In this document: piece by piece, positions 1-5,481 of the stretch
Layout: every line of letters begins with the position of its first letter
Numbering within the stretch: the first letter of the stretch is position 1
Assembly (NCBI GenBank): GCA_913009285.1
Contig: CAJVYE010000080.1
Span: forward strand, 1-5,943
Reading direction: 5' to 3'
Source of the DNA: an uncultured Nitrospirota bacterium
GTDB taxonomy: Bacteria > Nitrospinota > Nitrospinia > SZUA-224
DNA length: 5,943 bases
The notes under the pieces: generated by a model
What the model was told of the DNA's origin: nothing
Databases searched by the model: none
What the model saw: the letters and a program-made list of their open reading frames with translations, nothing else
Translations under genes and position numbers: made by a program

Positions 1-33
1 ATTGTTAATGAGATGGTAATCAGTATCACAATA

Positions 34-73
34 TTTTTTTATATTTTTATTTTTTTTATATTTTTTTTTTTTT
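34..73. other. T-rich low-complexity tract, probable sequencing run-off
   Basis: This stretch is almost only T with a few A and ends directly at the 5' end of the Illumina adapter. On the reverse strand it reads adapter followed by a long A-rich tail, which is what a sequencer typically calls after reading through a short insert and off the end of the adapter. I see no gene here and infer that the tract is not biological. Bases 1-33 are more mixed, but too short to assign. Confidence 0.75.
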
Positions 74-131
74 AATGATACGGCGACCACCGAGATCTAC
101 ACTCTTTCCCTACACGACGCTCTTCCGATCT
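74..131 (+). other. Illumina P5 / Read 1 sequencing adapter (contaminant)
   Basis: These 58 bases match the full Illumina universal adapter, from the P5 flow-cell end (AATGATACGGCGACCACC) to the Read 1 primer end (GCTCTTCCGATCT), without a mismatch that I can find. It is synthetic library DNA. Its orientation means the sequenced insert begins at 132, so nothing to its left can be trusted as contiguous with what lies to its right. Submission screens normally remove it. Its survival marks this contig end as unreliable. Confidence 0.98.
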
Positions 132-133
132 AA

Positions 134-373
134 TTATTAGATTACTTACAAGAAAATGAAGTTTCTTTAGAAATTATAAAAAAGATTTCAAAAGAATTAG
201 AAAAACAAGATAAAGAATTTATTAAAGAGATTTTGAAAGAGATTGAAAGAAACCTTATGGAAAAATTTGTTATAGCAGACGAAAGATATAGGTATAAACA
301 AATATCTTTAATTAAACTTGTGATAGATGAATTAAAAGAAATAATTCAAAGAAGTTCGGGATTTGAAGAATGA
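134..373 (+). CDS. hypothetical charged helical protein, 5'-truncated at the adapter
   Basis: An open frame of 79 codons begins right at the adapter junction and ends with TGA at 371-373. The only stop upstream in frame (131-133) uses the adapter's last T, so the frame is truly open to the insert edge and the gene is cut at its 5' end. The residues are mostly Lys, Glu, Ile and Leu (for example KKISKELEKQDKEF), suggesting long amphipathic helices or a coiled coil. There is no signal peptide, membrane segment or catalytic motif that I recognise. An internal ATG lies at 257. Codon use is strongly A/T-biased, unlike the operon from ffh on. It is followed after 12 bases by the next small ORF. Function unknown; phage, plasmid or reduced-genome bacterium are all possible sources. 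Confidence 0.5.
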   Translation, partial: LLDYLQENEVSLEIIKKISKELEKQDKEFIKEILKEIERNLMEKFVIADERYRYKQISLIKLVIDELKEIIQRSSGFEE

Positions 374-385
374 AAGAAATAAAAA

Positions 386-580
386 ATGTGTGATAATAAA
401 GGATGCAACAAAGAAGCAATGTTTGGTGTGTGGATACATAGAAACATTACTATTAATTCATTTTTCTGTTCTGATAAATGTTGTATAAATTATGCAAGAG
501 AGAGGGGATGGAAATATTCCAAAGAAAAAAAACAATTATATAAAGATTTTTATGGAGAAAAGAAGATTATCTATTTATAA
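386..580 (+). CDS. small cysteine-containing protein, possible zinc binder
   Basis: A 64-residue ORF starts at ATG 386 and ends TAA at 580. Cysteines fall at residues 2, 7, 28, 32 and 33 in a C-x4-C ... C-x3-C-C arrangement, with the motif FFCSDKCC in the middle. This pairing resembles a small treble-clef or zinc-ribbon fold, but I do not recognise a named family. The C-terminal half is lysine- and tyrosine-rich. The Shine-Dalgarno signal is weak. It sits 12 bases after the truncated ORF and one base before the next ATG (582), as in compact phage or small-genome gene strings. Zinc binding is inferred from spacing only. Confidence 0.5.
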   Translation: MCDNKGCNKEAMFGVWIHRNITINSFFCSDKCCINYARERGWKYSKEKKQLYKDFYGEKKIIYL

Positions 581-581
581 A

Positions 582-1253
582 ATGAAAAAGAAGAAAAAAG
601 AAATGGCAAATAAAATTAAAAAAATAATTAAAAATAAATCAATAGCAGATGAATTGGAGAATATAGAAATTCCAATATGTCCAATATGTAAAGAAAATCC
701 ACAACGACAGGGGGCAAAAACTTGTTCAACAGAATGTTCAAAAATACATTATAAAGAATGTAAAAAAGAATATCAAAAAACAGATAAGTGTAAAGAATAT
801 CAAAAAAAATGTCTTGAAAAAAATGAGTGTATACTTGATGGGGAAGATAATCACTGTTATTGGGCCTATAGCAATTCGCGTGTAATGCTTGACCCATTCT
901 GGATTGGCGGGGATGAAAAATTCGTTGATATAACCAGAATCAAATTTGTTATACTTTTAAGAAGAGACTCTGAATCACCGCCAGAGATAAAGCTAGACGC
1001 AGAAGAGGCTATTAATATCCTGGAGGAGGGGAGATATCAGGTATTAGAGGGGGCTGGTACAGATGTTGGATCATTCAAGTATGAACCTTTCTACAATCCA
1101 TATCTATTGGTACGGAGTGATGAGAGGACAGAGATGCAGAAAAGATTTTTTAGAGAGCTCTTTAACTATACATCATGTTACATCATAAATACAGGCGTTG
1201 AGACAGTGGAAGAGAGCCAGATGCGTATAAGAAACATCATTGGAAGGGATTGA
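582..1253 (+). CDS. chimeric ORF: zinc-ribbon-like N-terminus joined to an unrelated C-terminal domain
   Basis: The frame gives 223 residues from ATG 582, chosen because it directly follows the previous stop; ATG 552 and 603 are alternatives. Residues 1-82 are lysine-rich and carry C33-x2-C36-x11-C48-x3-C52 (CPIC ... CSTEC), then repeats of the type KEYQKTDK/KEYQKK, a zinc-ribbon plus basic-helix design seen in many small phage and bacterial proteins. From about residue 84 the composition changes to a normal mixed globular protein with higher-GC codons. With the adapter nearby and the GC shift at the same place, I infer that two gene fragments were joined by assembly and happen to stay in frame. 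The end (TGA 1251-1253) belongs to the operon side and lies just before ffh. It should not be treated as one natural protein until read coverage is checked. Confidence 0.45.
   Translation: MKKKKKEMANKIKKIIKNKSIADELENIEIPICPICKENPQRQGAKTCSTECSKIHYKECKKEYQKTDKCKEYQKKCLEKNECILDGEDNHCYWAYSNSRVMLDPFWIGGDEKFVDITRIKFVILLRRDSESPPEIKLDAEEAINILEEGRYQVLEGAGTDVGSFKYEPFYNPYLLVRSDERTEMQKRFFRELFNYTSCYIINTGVETVEESQMRIRNIIGRD
831..1253 (+). pseudogene. C-terminal fragment of a larger protein encoded upstream of ffh
   Basis: About 140 residues after the composition break form a coherent block with segments such as SNSRVMLDPFWIGG, FVILLRRDSESPPEIKLDAE, YEPFYNPYLL and YIINTG. They look like a conserved enzyme domain that has lost its N-terminus at the junction. 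My best guess, held weakly, is the C-terminal half of a PEP-carboxykinase/HPr-kinase-like protein; I see no P-loop because that part would lie upstream. The stop codon lies six bases before the chosen ffh start, and the last codons supply its ribosome-binding site, so this gene is probably the true operon neighbour of ffh. The exact left edge is uncertain by some tens of bases. Labelled as a fragment because of the junction, not because of decay. Confidence 0.45.
1242..1249 (+). promoter_or_regulatory. ribosome-binding site deciding the ffh start
   Basis: GGAAGGGA lies inside the end of the preceding ORF. It is 9 bases from GTG 1259 but directly abuts TTG 1250, so it favours the GTG start. 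Confidence 0.6.
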
Positions 1254-1258
1254 TAGTT

Positions 1259-2572
1259 GTGTTTGAAAGTCTGTCAAATAGATTAGAAGGTATATTTAAG
1301 AAGCTCAGGGGTCGCGGAAGACTTGATGAGAAAAACATCAAGGATGCGATGAGGGAGGTGAGGATAGCCCTCCTTGAGGCTGATGTGAGTTTTAAGGTGG
1401 TAAAGGACTTTATAGAAAGGGTAAAAGAGAGGGCTATTGGTCAGGAAGTAATGAAGAGTCTTACCCCTGGACACCAAGTGATAAAGATTGTTAAGGACGA
1501 ACTAATAGCTATGATGGGGCCTCATAGTGAGATCCTGCCTTCTATTACTCCTCCAACGGTTATCATGATGGTTGGGCTTCATGGCTCAGGAAAGACGACA
1601 ACAACAGGGAAGCTTGCTAATAAATTCAAGAAGGATGGACACAGAGTTATGTTAGTCCCTGCTGATGTTTATCGTCCTGCTGCTATCGAACAGTTAAATG
1701 TCATAGGAAAAGAAATAGGGATAGAGGTGTTCGATGGAAAGGGGAGTAATAATCCTATTAAAATATGTGATGGCGCGGTGAAATATGCGATCGAAAATAA
1801 GTATGACCTTGTTATTTTAGATACTGCTGGAAGGTTGCATATCGAGCAGGATTTGATGGATGAACTGAGATTTATCAAAGAGAAGATCACACCACAAGAG
1901 ATACTTCTGATAGCAGATGCTATGACAGGTCAAGATGCAGTAAAGATTGCTGCTGCCTTTAATGAATCTATTGGAATAAATGGTATCATTCTTACCAAGA
2001 TGGATGGAGATGCCCGCGGGGGTGCAGCCCTATCCATCAGAGCAGTTACTGGAAAACCTATAAAGTTTGTGGGTGTGGGAGAAAAGTCAAATGATCTTGA
2101 GCCATTCTATCCAGATCGTATGGCATCAAGGATACTTGGGATGGGAGACATGCTTTCTCTAGTAGAAAAGGCTGAGAATGCATTTTCAGAAGAAGAGGCA
2201 AAAAGACTTGAAGATAAGATCAGGAAGGAGACCTTCACCCTTGAGGATTTTAGGGATCAATTACAACAGGTAAAAAAGATGGGACCCCTTAATCAAATTA
2301 TCGAAATGATCCCAGGATTTAAAGGGCTTAAAGGGATGAAGAATATGGAAATAAATGAAAAGGCTCCTCTAAAGATAGAGGCAATGATTAATTCTATGAC
2401 ATCGCAGGAGAGAATAAATTACACCATAATCAACGGGAGCAGGAGGAGAAGGATTGCACGTGGAAGTGGTACTACTGTTCAGGATGTAAACAGGTTATTA
2501 AAACAATTTATTCAGATGAAGAAAATGATGAAGAAATTCTCAAAGGGAGGTGATATATATTGCCCGTTGTAA
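1259..2572 (+). CDS. ffh: signal recognition particle protein Ffh (SRP54)
   Basis: Ffh is the SRP GTPase. It binds 4.5S RNA and signal sequences of nascent membrane and secreted proteins and docks with FtsY at the membrane. The product is 437 residues, normal for the family. It has the N domain (about 1-95, with [15 protein letters not shown]), then the G domain with P-loop GLHGSGKT (106-113), [16 protein letters not shown] (188-192) and [10 protein letters not shown] (from 246), and then a methionine-rich M domain (about 325-437) with [12 protein letters not shown], the usual RNA-binding helix. I start at GTG 1259 because Ffh proteins begin MFESL/MFENL and an SD lies 9 bases upstream; TTG 1250 would add three residues. 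The 3' end overlaps rpsP by 13 bases and has an untypical tail, DIYCPL, caused by reading through the rpsP ribosome-binding site. Confidence 0.97.
   Translation: MFESLSNRLEGIFKKLRGRGRLDEKNIKDAMREVRIALLEADVSFKVVKDFIERVKERAIGQEVMKSLTPGHQVIKIVKDELIAMMGPHSEILPSITPPTVIMMVGLHGSGKTTTTGKLANKFKKDGHRVMLVPADVYRPAAIEQLNVIGKEIGIEVFDGKGSNNPIKICDGAVKYAIENKYDLVILDTAGRLHIEQDLMDELRFIKEKITPQEILLIADAMTGQDAVKIAAAFNESIGINGIILTKMDGDARGGAALSIRAVTGKPIKFVGVGEKSNDLEPFYPDRMASRILGMGDMLSLVEKAENAFSEEEAKRLEDKIRKETFTLEDFRDQLQQVKKMGPLNQIIEMIPGFKGLKGMKNMEINEKAPLKIEAMINSMTSQERINYTIINGSRRRRIARGSGTTVQDVNRLLKQFIQMKKMMKKFSKGGDIYCPL
2545..2554 (+). promoter_or_regulatory. strong ribosome-binding site for rpsP inside ffh
   Basis: GGGAGGTGAT is close to a perfect anti-16S match. 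Its GGAGG core lies 9 bases before TTG 2560. It supports the TTG start and probably makes up for the weaker initiation codon. Confidence 0.8.
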
Positions 2573-2829
2573 TAAGGTTGCATAGAAGGGGAACAAAAAA
2601 AAGACCCTTCTACAGGGTGGTAGCGGCTGACTCGAGAAAACCGAGAGATGGACGTTTCCTGGAGATAATAGGAACATACAATCCCTTCAGTCCTGATACT
2701 GATCAAATCAGGATCAATGAGAATAAGGCTATCTCGTGGATTAAGAAGGGGGCACAACTTTCTGATACAGTAAAGGGTCTCTTTTCTAAGGTAGAGCTTT
2801 TTAAAAAAATAGCTGAGTCAGAAACCTAG
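2560..2829 (+). CDS. rpsP: 30S ribosomal protein S16
   Basis: S16 is a primary-type 16S rRNA-binding protein of the 5' domain, needed for 30S assembly. The 89-residue product has the family hallmarks: N-terminal [19 protein letters not shown], then [19 protein letters not shown], and the later segment [15 protein letters not shown]. The length is typical (about 80-90). Translation starts at TTG 2560, giving the expected MPVVIRL N-terminus. It overlaps ffh by 13 bases in another frame, so the two are likely coupled. A 51-base gap follows, with no terminator that I can see before khpA. Confidence 0.97.
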   Translation: MPVVIRLHRRGTKKRPFYRVVAADSRKPRDGRFLEIIGTYNPFSPDTDQIRINENKAISWIKKGAQLSDTVKGLFSKVELFKKIAESET

Positions 2830-2867
2830 GTACTAAGAATTTAGTTTGAAATCTGAAAATATCATGT

Positions 2868-2875
2868 GGAGGTGG
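2868..2875 (+). promoter_or_regulatory. ribosome-binding site of khpA
   Basis: GGAGGTGG has its GGAGG core 8 bases before ATG 2881. This decides for ATG 2881 over the in-frame GTG 2866, which would put the SD inside the gene. Confidence 0.75.
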
Positions 2876-2880
2876 ATTTA

Positions 2881-3111
2881 ATGAAAGAATTAATCTTGTT
2901 TATAGCTAAGTCACTGGTAGATAATCCCGAGCAGGTTGTGGTACAGGAAGTAGAAGGAGAAAAGACTACAGTAGTCGAACTGAGAGTAGCACCTGAGGAT
3001 ATGGGAAAGGTAATCGGCAGAGAGGGAAAAACAGCAAGGGCGATGAGGACTATACTGAACGCCAATGCAATGAAGATGAAAAAAAGGGCGGTATTAGAGA
3101 TACTTGAATAG
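2881..3111 (+). CDS. khpA: KhpA family RNA-binding KH-domain protein (YlqC)
   Basis: This small cytoplasmic RNA-binding protein is known in Firmicutes to pair with KhpB/Jag and to influence cell size and division; its role elsewhere is less clear. The product is 76 residues, the usual size, and consists of a single KH domain. The RNA-contacting GxxG loop is GREG at 46-49 within [19 protein letters not shown]. The start is ATG 2881, set by a good SD; families commonly begin MKEL like this one. Its place between rpsP and rimM is the classic location. Its stop codon is directly followed by the rimM ATG, with no spacer, so rimM translation is probably coupled to it. Confidence 0.95.
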   Translation: MKELILFIAKSLVDNPEQVVVQEVEGEKTTVVELRVAPEDMGKVIGREGKTARAMRTILNANAMKMKKRAVLEILE

Positions 3112-3633
3112 ATGACAGAGGGTCTGATTACTATTGGAGAGATATTAAGACCTCAGGGAAATAAAGGAGAAGTTCGTATCTTCCCCTATTTAGACAATCT
3201 TGAAGAGTATAAGAGACTTAAAGAGGTCTTTGTAATAGATAAAGATTGTGGGGAAACAAAATACACTGTTATAGGGACGAGGTCTCAAGGTAAATATATT
3301 GTTATACATCTTGATGGATTCAATTCTATTGATAAAGCAGAGACTCTTAAAGGTTATAGAATATGTATTCCAGAGGAGTGGTTAGATCCATTGCCTGAGG
3401 GACATTATTACTATTCCGAGATAGAAGGGTTAGATGTCTATGATGAAGAGGGACGATACTACGGAAAGATAACAGATATCTTCTCTACAGGAAAAGGTAG
3501 CAATGATGTATATATTGCTAAAGATAATAAAGAAAGGGAGATATTTATCCCTGCTATAAATGATGTAATCAAGACGATAGACTTGAAGGGAAAACAAATT
3601 ATAATCCATCTCATAGAGGGATTGGTTGATTGA
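3112..3633 (+). CDS. rimM: ribosome maturation factor RimM
   Basis: RimM binds S19 and the 30S head and helps late 16S rRNA processing and assembly. The 173-residue product has the two expected parts: an N-terminal RimM beta-barrel (about 5-88) with EILRPQGNKGEVRIFPYLDN, and a C-terminal PRC barrel (about 96-173) with GHYYYSEIEGLDVYDEEG, SNDVYIA, EIFIPAINDVI and the closing EGLVD. The YY pair near 99-101 is a known family feature for S19 contact. ATG 3112 follows the khpA stop without a gap, and I see no strong SD of its own. The 3' end overlaps trmD by 4 bases (TTGA). Length and layout are normal. Confidence 0.95.
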   Translation: MTEGLITIGEILRPQGNKGEVRIFPYLDNLEEYKRLKEVFVIDKDCGETKYTVIGTRSQGKYIVIHLDGFNSIDKAETLKGYRICIPEEWLDPLPEGHYYYSEIEGLDVYDEEGRYYGKITDIFSTGKGSNDVYIAKDNKEREIFIPAINDVIKTIDLKGKQIIIHLIEGLVD

Positions 3634-4376
3634 GAGGGATAGAGTGTAATATCATAACCGTCTTTCCGCAGATGTTTGTCTCTCCTCTAGGTGAAAGTAT
3701 CCTTAAAAGGGCTCAGGAAAAGGGATTACTCCGGGTCAAAATCTATGACCTGAGGGATTATGCCAGGAACAAACATAGGATGACGGATGACTATCCCTAT
3801 GGTGGTGGGCCGGGAATGGTTATGAAGCCCGAACCAGTTGTCCGGGCCATTGAGGAGATTAATAAGGAAGGCATAAGATCAAAGATAATACTGATGTCCC
3901 CTCAGGGGAGGAGATTTACTCAAGCCAAGGCAAAGGAATTGGCTAAAGAGGAAAGGCTTACCTTTATCTGTGGTAGATACGAGGGAATTGATGAGAGGGT
4001 CAGCCTCTATTTTATTGATGATGAGATTTCTATAGGAGATTATGTATTGACGGGAGGTGAACTCCCTGCAATGGTGGTTATAGATGCGGTAGTGAGACTT
4101 ATACCAGGTGTAGTGGGAGACGAAGAATCGGTGAAGGCAGACTCCTTTTTTTCTTCTATACTTGACTATCCTCACTATACCCGTCCAGCATCATTCCGCG
4201 GGTACAAGGTTCCCCAGGTCCTCTTATCAGGGAATCATGATAAGATTAGATTGTGGCGCAGGAAGGAGGCATTTAAAAAGACCCTAGAGAAGAGGCCGGA
4301 TCTCCTTAAAAATGTAGATTTCTCAGAAGAGGATATATGTCTACTAAAGGAGATAAAGGGGGAGAGAGGATATTAG
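3630..4376 (+). CDS. trmD: tRNA (guanine-N1-)-methyltransferase TrmD
   Basis: TrmD uses S-adenosylmethionine to make m1G at tRNA position 37, which prevents +1 frameshifting. The 248-residue product is a full SPOUT-class enzyme: N-terminal IITVFPQMF, DDYPYGGGPGMVMKPEPV (53-70), SPQGRRFTQ (90-98), the knot and SAM site ICGRYEGIDERV (113-124) and IGDYVLTGGELPAMV (135-149), then DSF with the likely catalytic Asp171 and PHYTRPASFRG. Arg156 matches the conserved arginine. The start is TTG 3630, overlapping the rimM stop, with GAGGGA 8 bases upstream. The TAG stop at 4374-4376 falls just inside the next gene if that gene starts at ATT 4372. A T-to-G change at 4374 would move the stop to TAA 4377-4379 and create an ATG. 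Confidence 0.97.
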   Translation: MRGIECNIITVFPQMFVSPLGESILKRAQEKGLLRVKIYDLRDYARNKHRMTDDYPYGGGPGMVMKPEPVVRAIEEINKEGIRSKIILMSPQGRRFTQAKAKELAKEERLTFICGRYEGIDERVSLYFIDDEISIGDYVLTGGELPAMVVIDAVVRLIPGVVGDEESVKADSFFSSILDYPHYTRPASFRGYKVPQVLLSGNHDKIRLWRRKEAFKKTLEKRPDLLKNVDFSEEDICLLKEIKGERGY

Positions 4377-4935
4377 TAACTCCAATATTTCTTTAGCATT
4401 ACTTCATTATCCGGTCTATAATAAAAATATTGATATAGTAGTCTCTTCTATTACTACTCTCGATATTCATGATATTGCCAGGACTGTCAGGACATATTCT
4501 CTTGGCAAGTTTTATATTGTAACACCATTAAAATCACAGATGGAGTTGGCTAAGAGATTATTTCGACATTGGACAGATGGATATGGGGCATTGTATAATC
4601 CTACAAGAAAAGAAGCACTTCTTAAAACGTGTGTAGTGAAGAGCTTAGAAGATGTAATAAAAGAGGTCAAAGGATTTCATGGGAAAAGACCCCTAATCAT
4701 AGCCACAGATGCAAAGAGATTTCCAGGGAGTATCAGTTATGATAAGATGATATATAGCTTATCAAAAAAGAACCAGTATATATTGTTATTTGGAACGGCC
4801 TGGGGAATAGAGGAGAGTATAGTAACCAGTACTGATTTTATTCTCGAGCCAATTATGGGGATAGATGATTATAATCATCTCCCGGTGAGGGGAGCTGTAG
4901 CAATAATTCTTGATAGGTTGTTTGGGAGAAGATAA
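4372..4935 (+). CDS. SPOUT-type SAM-dependent RNA methyltransferase (TM1570-like), ATT start proposed
   Basis: Homology-like signal begins well before the first ATG (4540). The in-frame codons from about 4387 encode [13 protein letters not shown] and then [22 protein letters not shown], the N-terminus I associate with the TM1570-like RNA methyltransferase family (Pfam Methyltrn_RNA_4), followed by [25 protein letters not shown] and [18 protein letters not shown], which form the SAM-binding knot. No ATG, GTG or TTG occurs between the in-frame TAA at 4354-4356 and this block. ATT 4372, with GGGGGAG 7 bases upstream, gives 187 residues ([15 protein letters not shown]...), about the expected size. 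Alternatives are ATT 4387, a base error at 4374, or frameshift fusion with trmD. The substrate is not known to me; a tRNA or rRNA role fits its neighbours. Starting at 4540 would delete about a third of the domain. Confidence 0.85.
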   Translation: MSNSNISLALLHYPVYNKNIDIVVSSITTLDIHDIARTVRTYSLGKFYIVTPLKSQMELAKRLFRHWTDGYGALYNPTRKEALLKTCVVKSLEDVIKEVKGFHGKRPLIIATDAKRFPGSISYDKMIYSLSKKNQYILLFGTAWGIEESIVTSTDFILEPIMGIDDYNHLPVRGAVAIILDRLFGRR

Positions 4936-4943
4936 GATATGAT

Positions 4944-4949
4944 AAGGAG
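4944..4949 (+). promoter_or_regulatory. ribosome-binding site of rplS
   Basis: AAGGAG lies 9 bases before ATG 4959, in the short gap after the methyltransferase gene. Confidence 0.7.
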
Positions 4950-4958
4950 ACATATAAA

Positions 4959-5327
4959 ATGAATGTTATCGATGAGATAGAAAAAGAACAGATGAAAAAG
5001 GATCTGCCCCAGTTCAATGTAGGTGATACAGTCAAGGTATATCTGAATATTATTGAGGGAGAAAAGGAGAGGATCCAGGTAGCTGAAGGTGCTGTCATCG
5101 CCAGAAAAGGAGGTGGAATCAGAGAGACATTTAAGATCAGAAAGGTCTCTTATGGAATAGGGGTAGAAAGGACATTCCCGCTCCATTCACCGAGGATCGA
5201 AAAGATAGAGGTCATCAGAAAAGGGCAGGTAAGGAGGGCTAAACTCTATTATCTAAGAAAGAGAAAGGGGAAAAAGGCAAAGATAAAAGAGGCAAAAAGG
5301 TACACTGGAAAGAACGTAACAGTTTAG
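4959..5327 (+). CDS. rplS: 50S ribosomal protein L19
   Basis: L19 sits at the 30S-50S interface and contacts 16S rRNA in a bridge. The 122-residue product shows the family pattern: [21 protein letters not shown], then [20 protein letters not shown], the signature [23 protein letters not shown] (64-86) and [20 protein letters not shown]. Length is at the upper end of normal (about 115-120). The lysine-rich end RYTGKNVTV is a slight extension. It follows the methyltransferase gene by 23 bases with its own SD and is clearly in the same transcription unit. Its stop codon lies inside a perfect 11-base inverted repeat. Confidence 0.97.
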   Translation: MNVIDEIEKEQMKKDLPQFNVGDTVKVYLNIIEGEKERIQVAEGAVIARKGGGIRETFKIRKVSYGIGVERTFPLHSPRIEKIEVIRKGQVRRAKLYYLRKRKGKKAKIKEAKRYTGKNVTV

Positions 5328-5350
5328 CTATCAGGAGATATAGCTAAACT
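5321..5350 (+). repeat. perfect 11-bp inverted repeat over the rplS stop codon
   Basis: AGTTTAGCTAT (5321-5331) and ATAGCTAAACT (5340-5350) are exact reverse complements with an 8-base loop, so the mRNA can form a hairpin that includes the rplS TAG. No run of U follows, so it is not a typical intrinsic terminator. It could protect the 3' end of upstream mRNA or weaken read-through into rnhB. That role is inference. Confidence 0.7.
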
Positions 5351-5476
5351 TCAATGCAAAATGCAAAATTTAGGTATTAAATCCTAAATACTTAACAATA
5401 TCAAATGACAGAAATACCAAATCCAAAACATTCTGTATGTAAAACTTTGTTTAGAATTTTGATATTTGAATTTTGA
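5351..5476. repeat. AT-rich intergenic element with imperfect terminal inverted repeats (MITE-like)
   Basis: The rplS-rnhB gap has a left end rich in CAAAA/CAAAT words, including tandem TGCAAAA (5355-5361, 5362-5368). Its right end is the approximate reverse complement, with GAATTTTGATA repeated at 5454-5464 and 5468-5478. Roughly 25 bases at each end (5351-5374 against 5452-5476) can pair with a few gaps. Inside is a smaller inverted repeat, ATTTAGG/CCTAAAT (5368-5374, 5383-5389). There is no ORF. This shape resembles small non-autonomous repeats dispersed in many environmental bacterial genomes, but copy number cannot be judged from one window. Confidence 0.4.
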
Positions 5477-5481
5477 TAGAT

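Noticed and set aside
34..73. T-run as a transcription terminator
   Set aside because: No GC-rich stem precedes it, and it directly adjoins synthetic adapter sequence.
492..581. Upstream extension of the 582 ORF to ATG 492
   Set aside because: It would overlap the 386-580 ORF by 89 bases, and residues before 582 look like an out-of-frame reading of that gene.
628..897. Reverse-strand ORF of 89 codons
   Set aside because: It is the complement of the lysine-rich A-tract coding region and spans the likely junction. Its Phe/Tyr/Leu-rich product is a shadow.
2866..2880. GTG 2866 as khpA start
   Set aside because: It would place the strong Shine-Dalgarno inside the coding region and add five residues not typical of the family.
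2830..2880. Promoter or riboswitch in the rpsP-khpA gap
   Set aside because: At 51 bases I see only the khpA Shine-Dalgarno and no convincing -35/-10 pair or folded leader.
3879..4175. Reverse-strand ORF within trmD
   Set aside because: It lies opposite a fully conserved TrmD sequence and has no family-like motif or ribosome-binding site.
4540..4542. ATG 4540 as start of the second methyltransferase
   Set aside because: It omits about 50 residues of conserved N-terminal sequence encoded in the same frame upstream.
4853..5186. Two overlapping reverse-strand ORFs across the methyltransferase end and rplS
   Set aside because: They oppose clearly conserved genes and their products show no recognisable domain.
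5321..5360. Intrinsic terminator after rplS
   Set aside because: The stem is present but is AT-rich and followed by CAATGC rather than a U-run.
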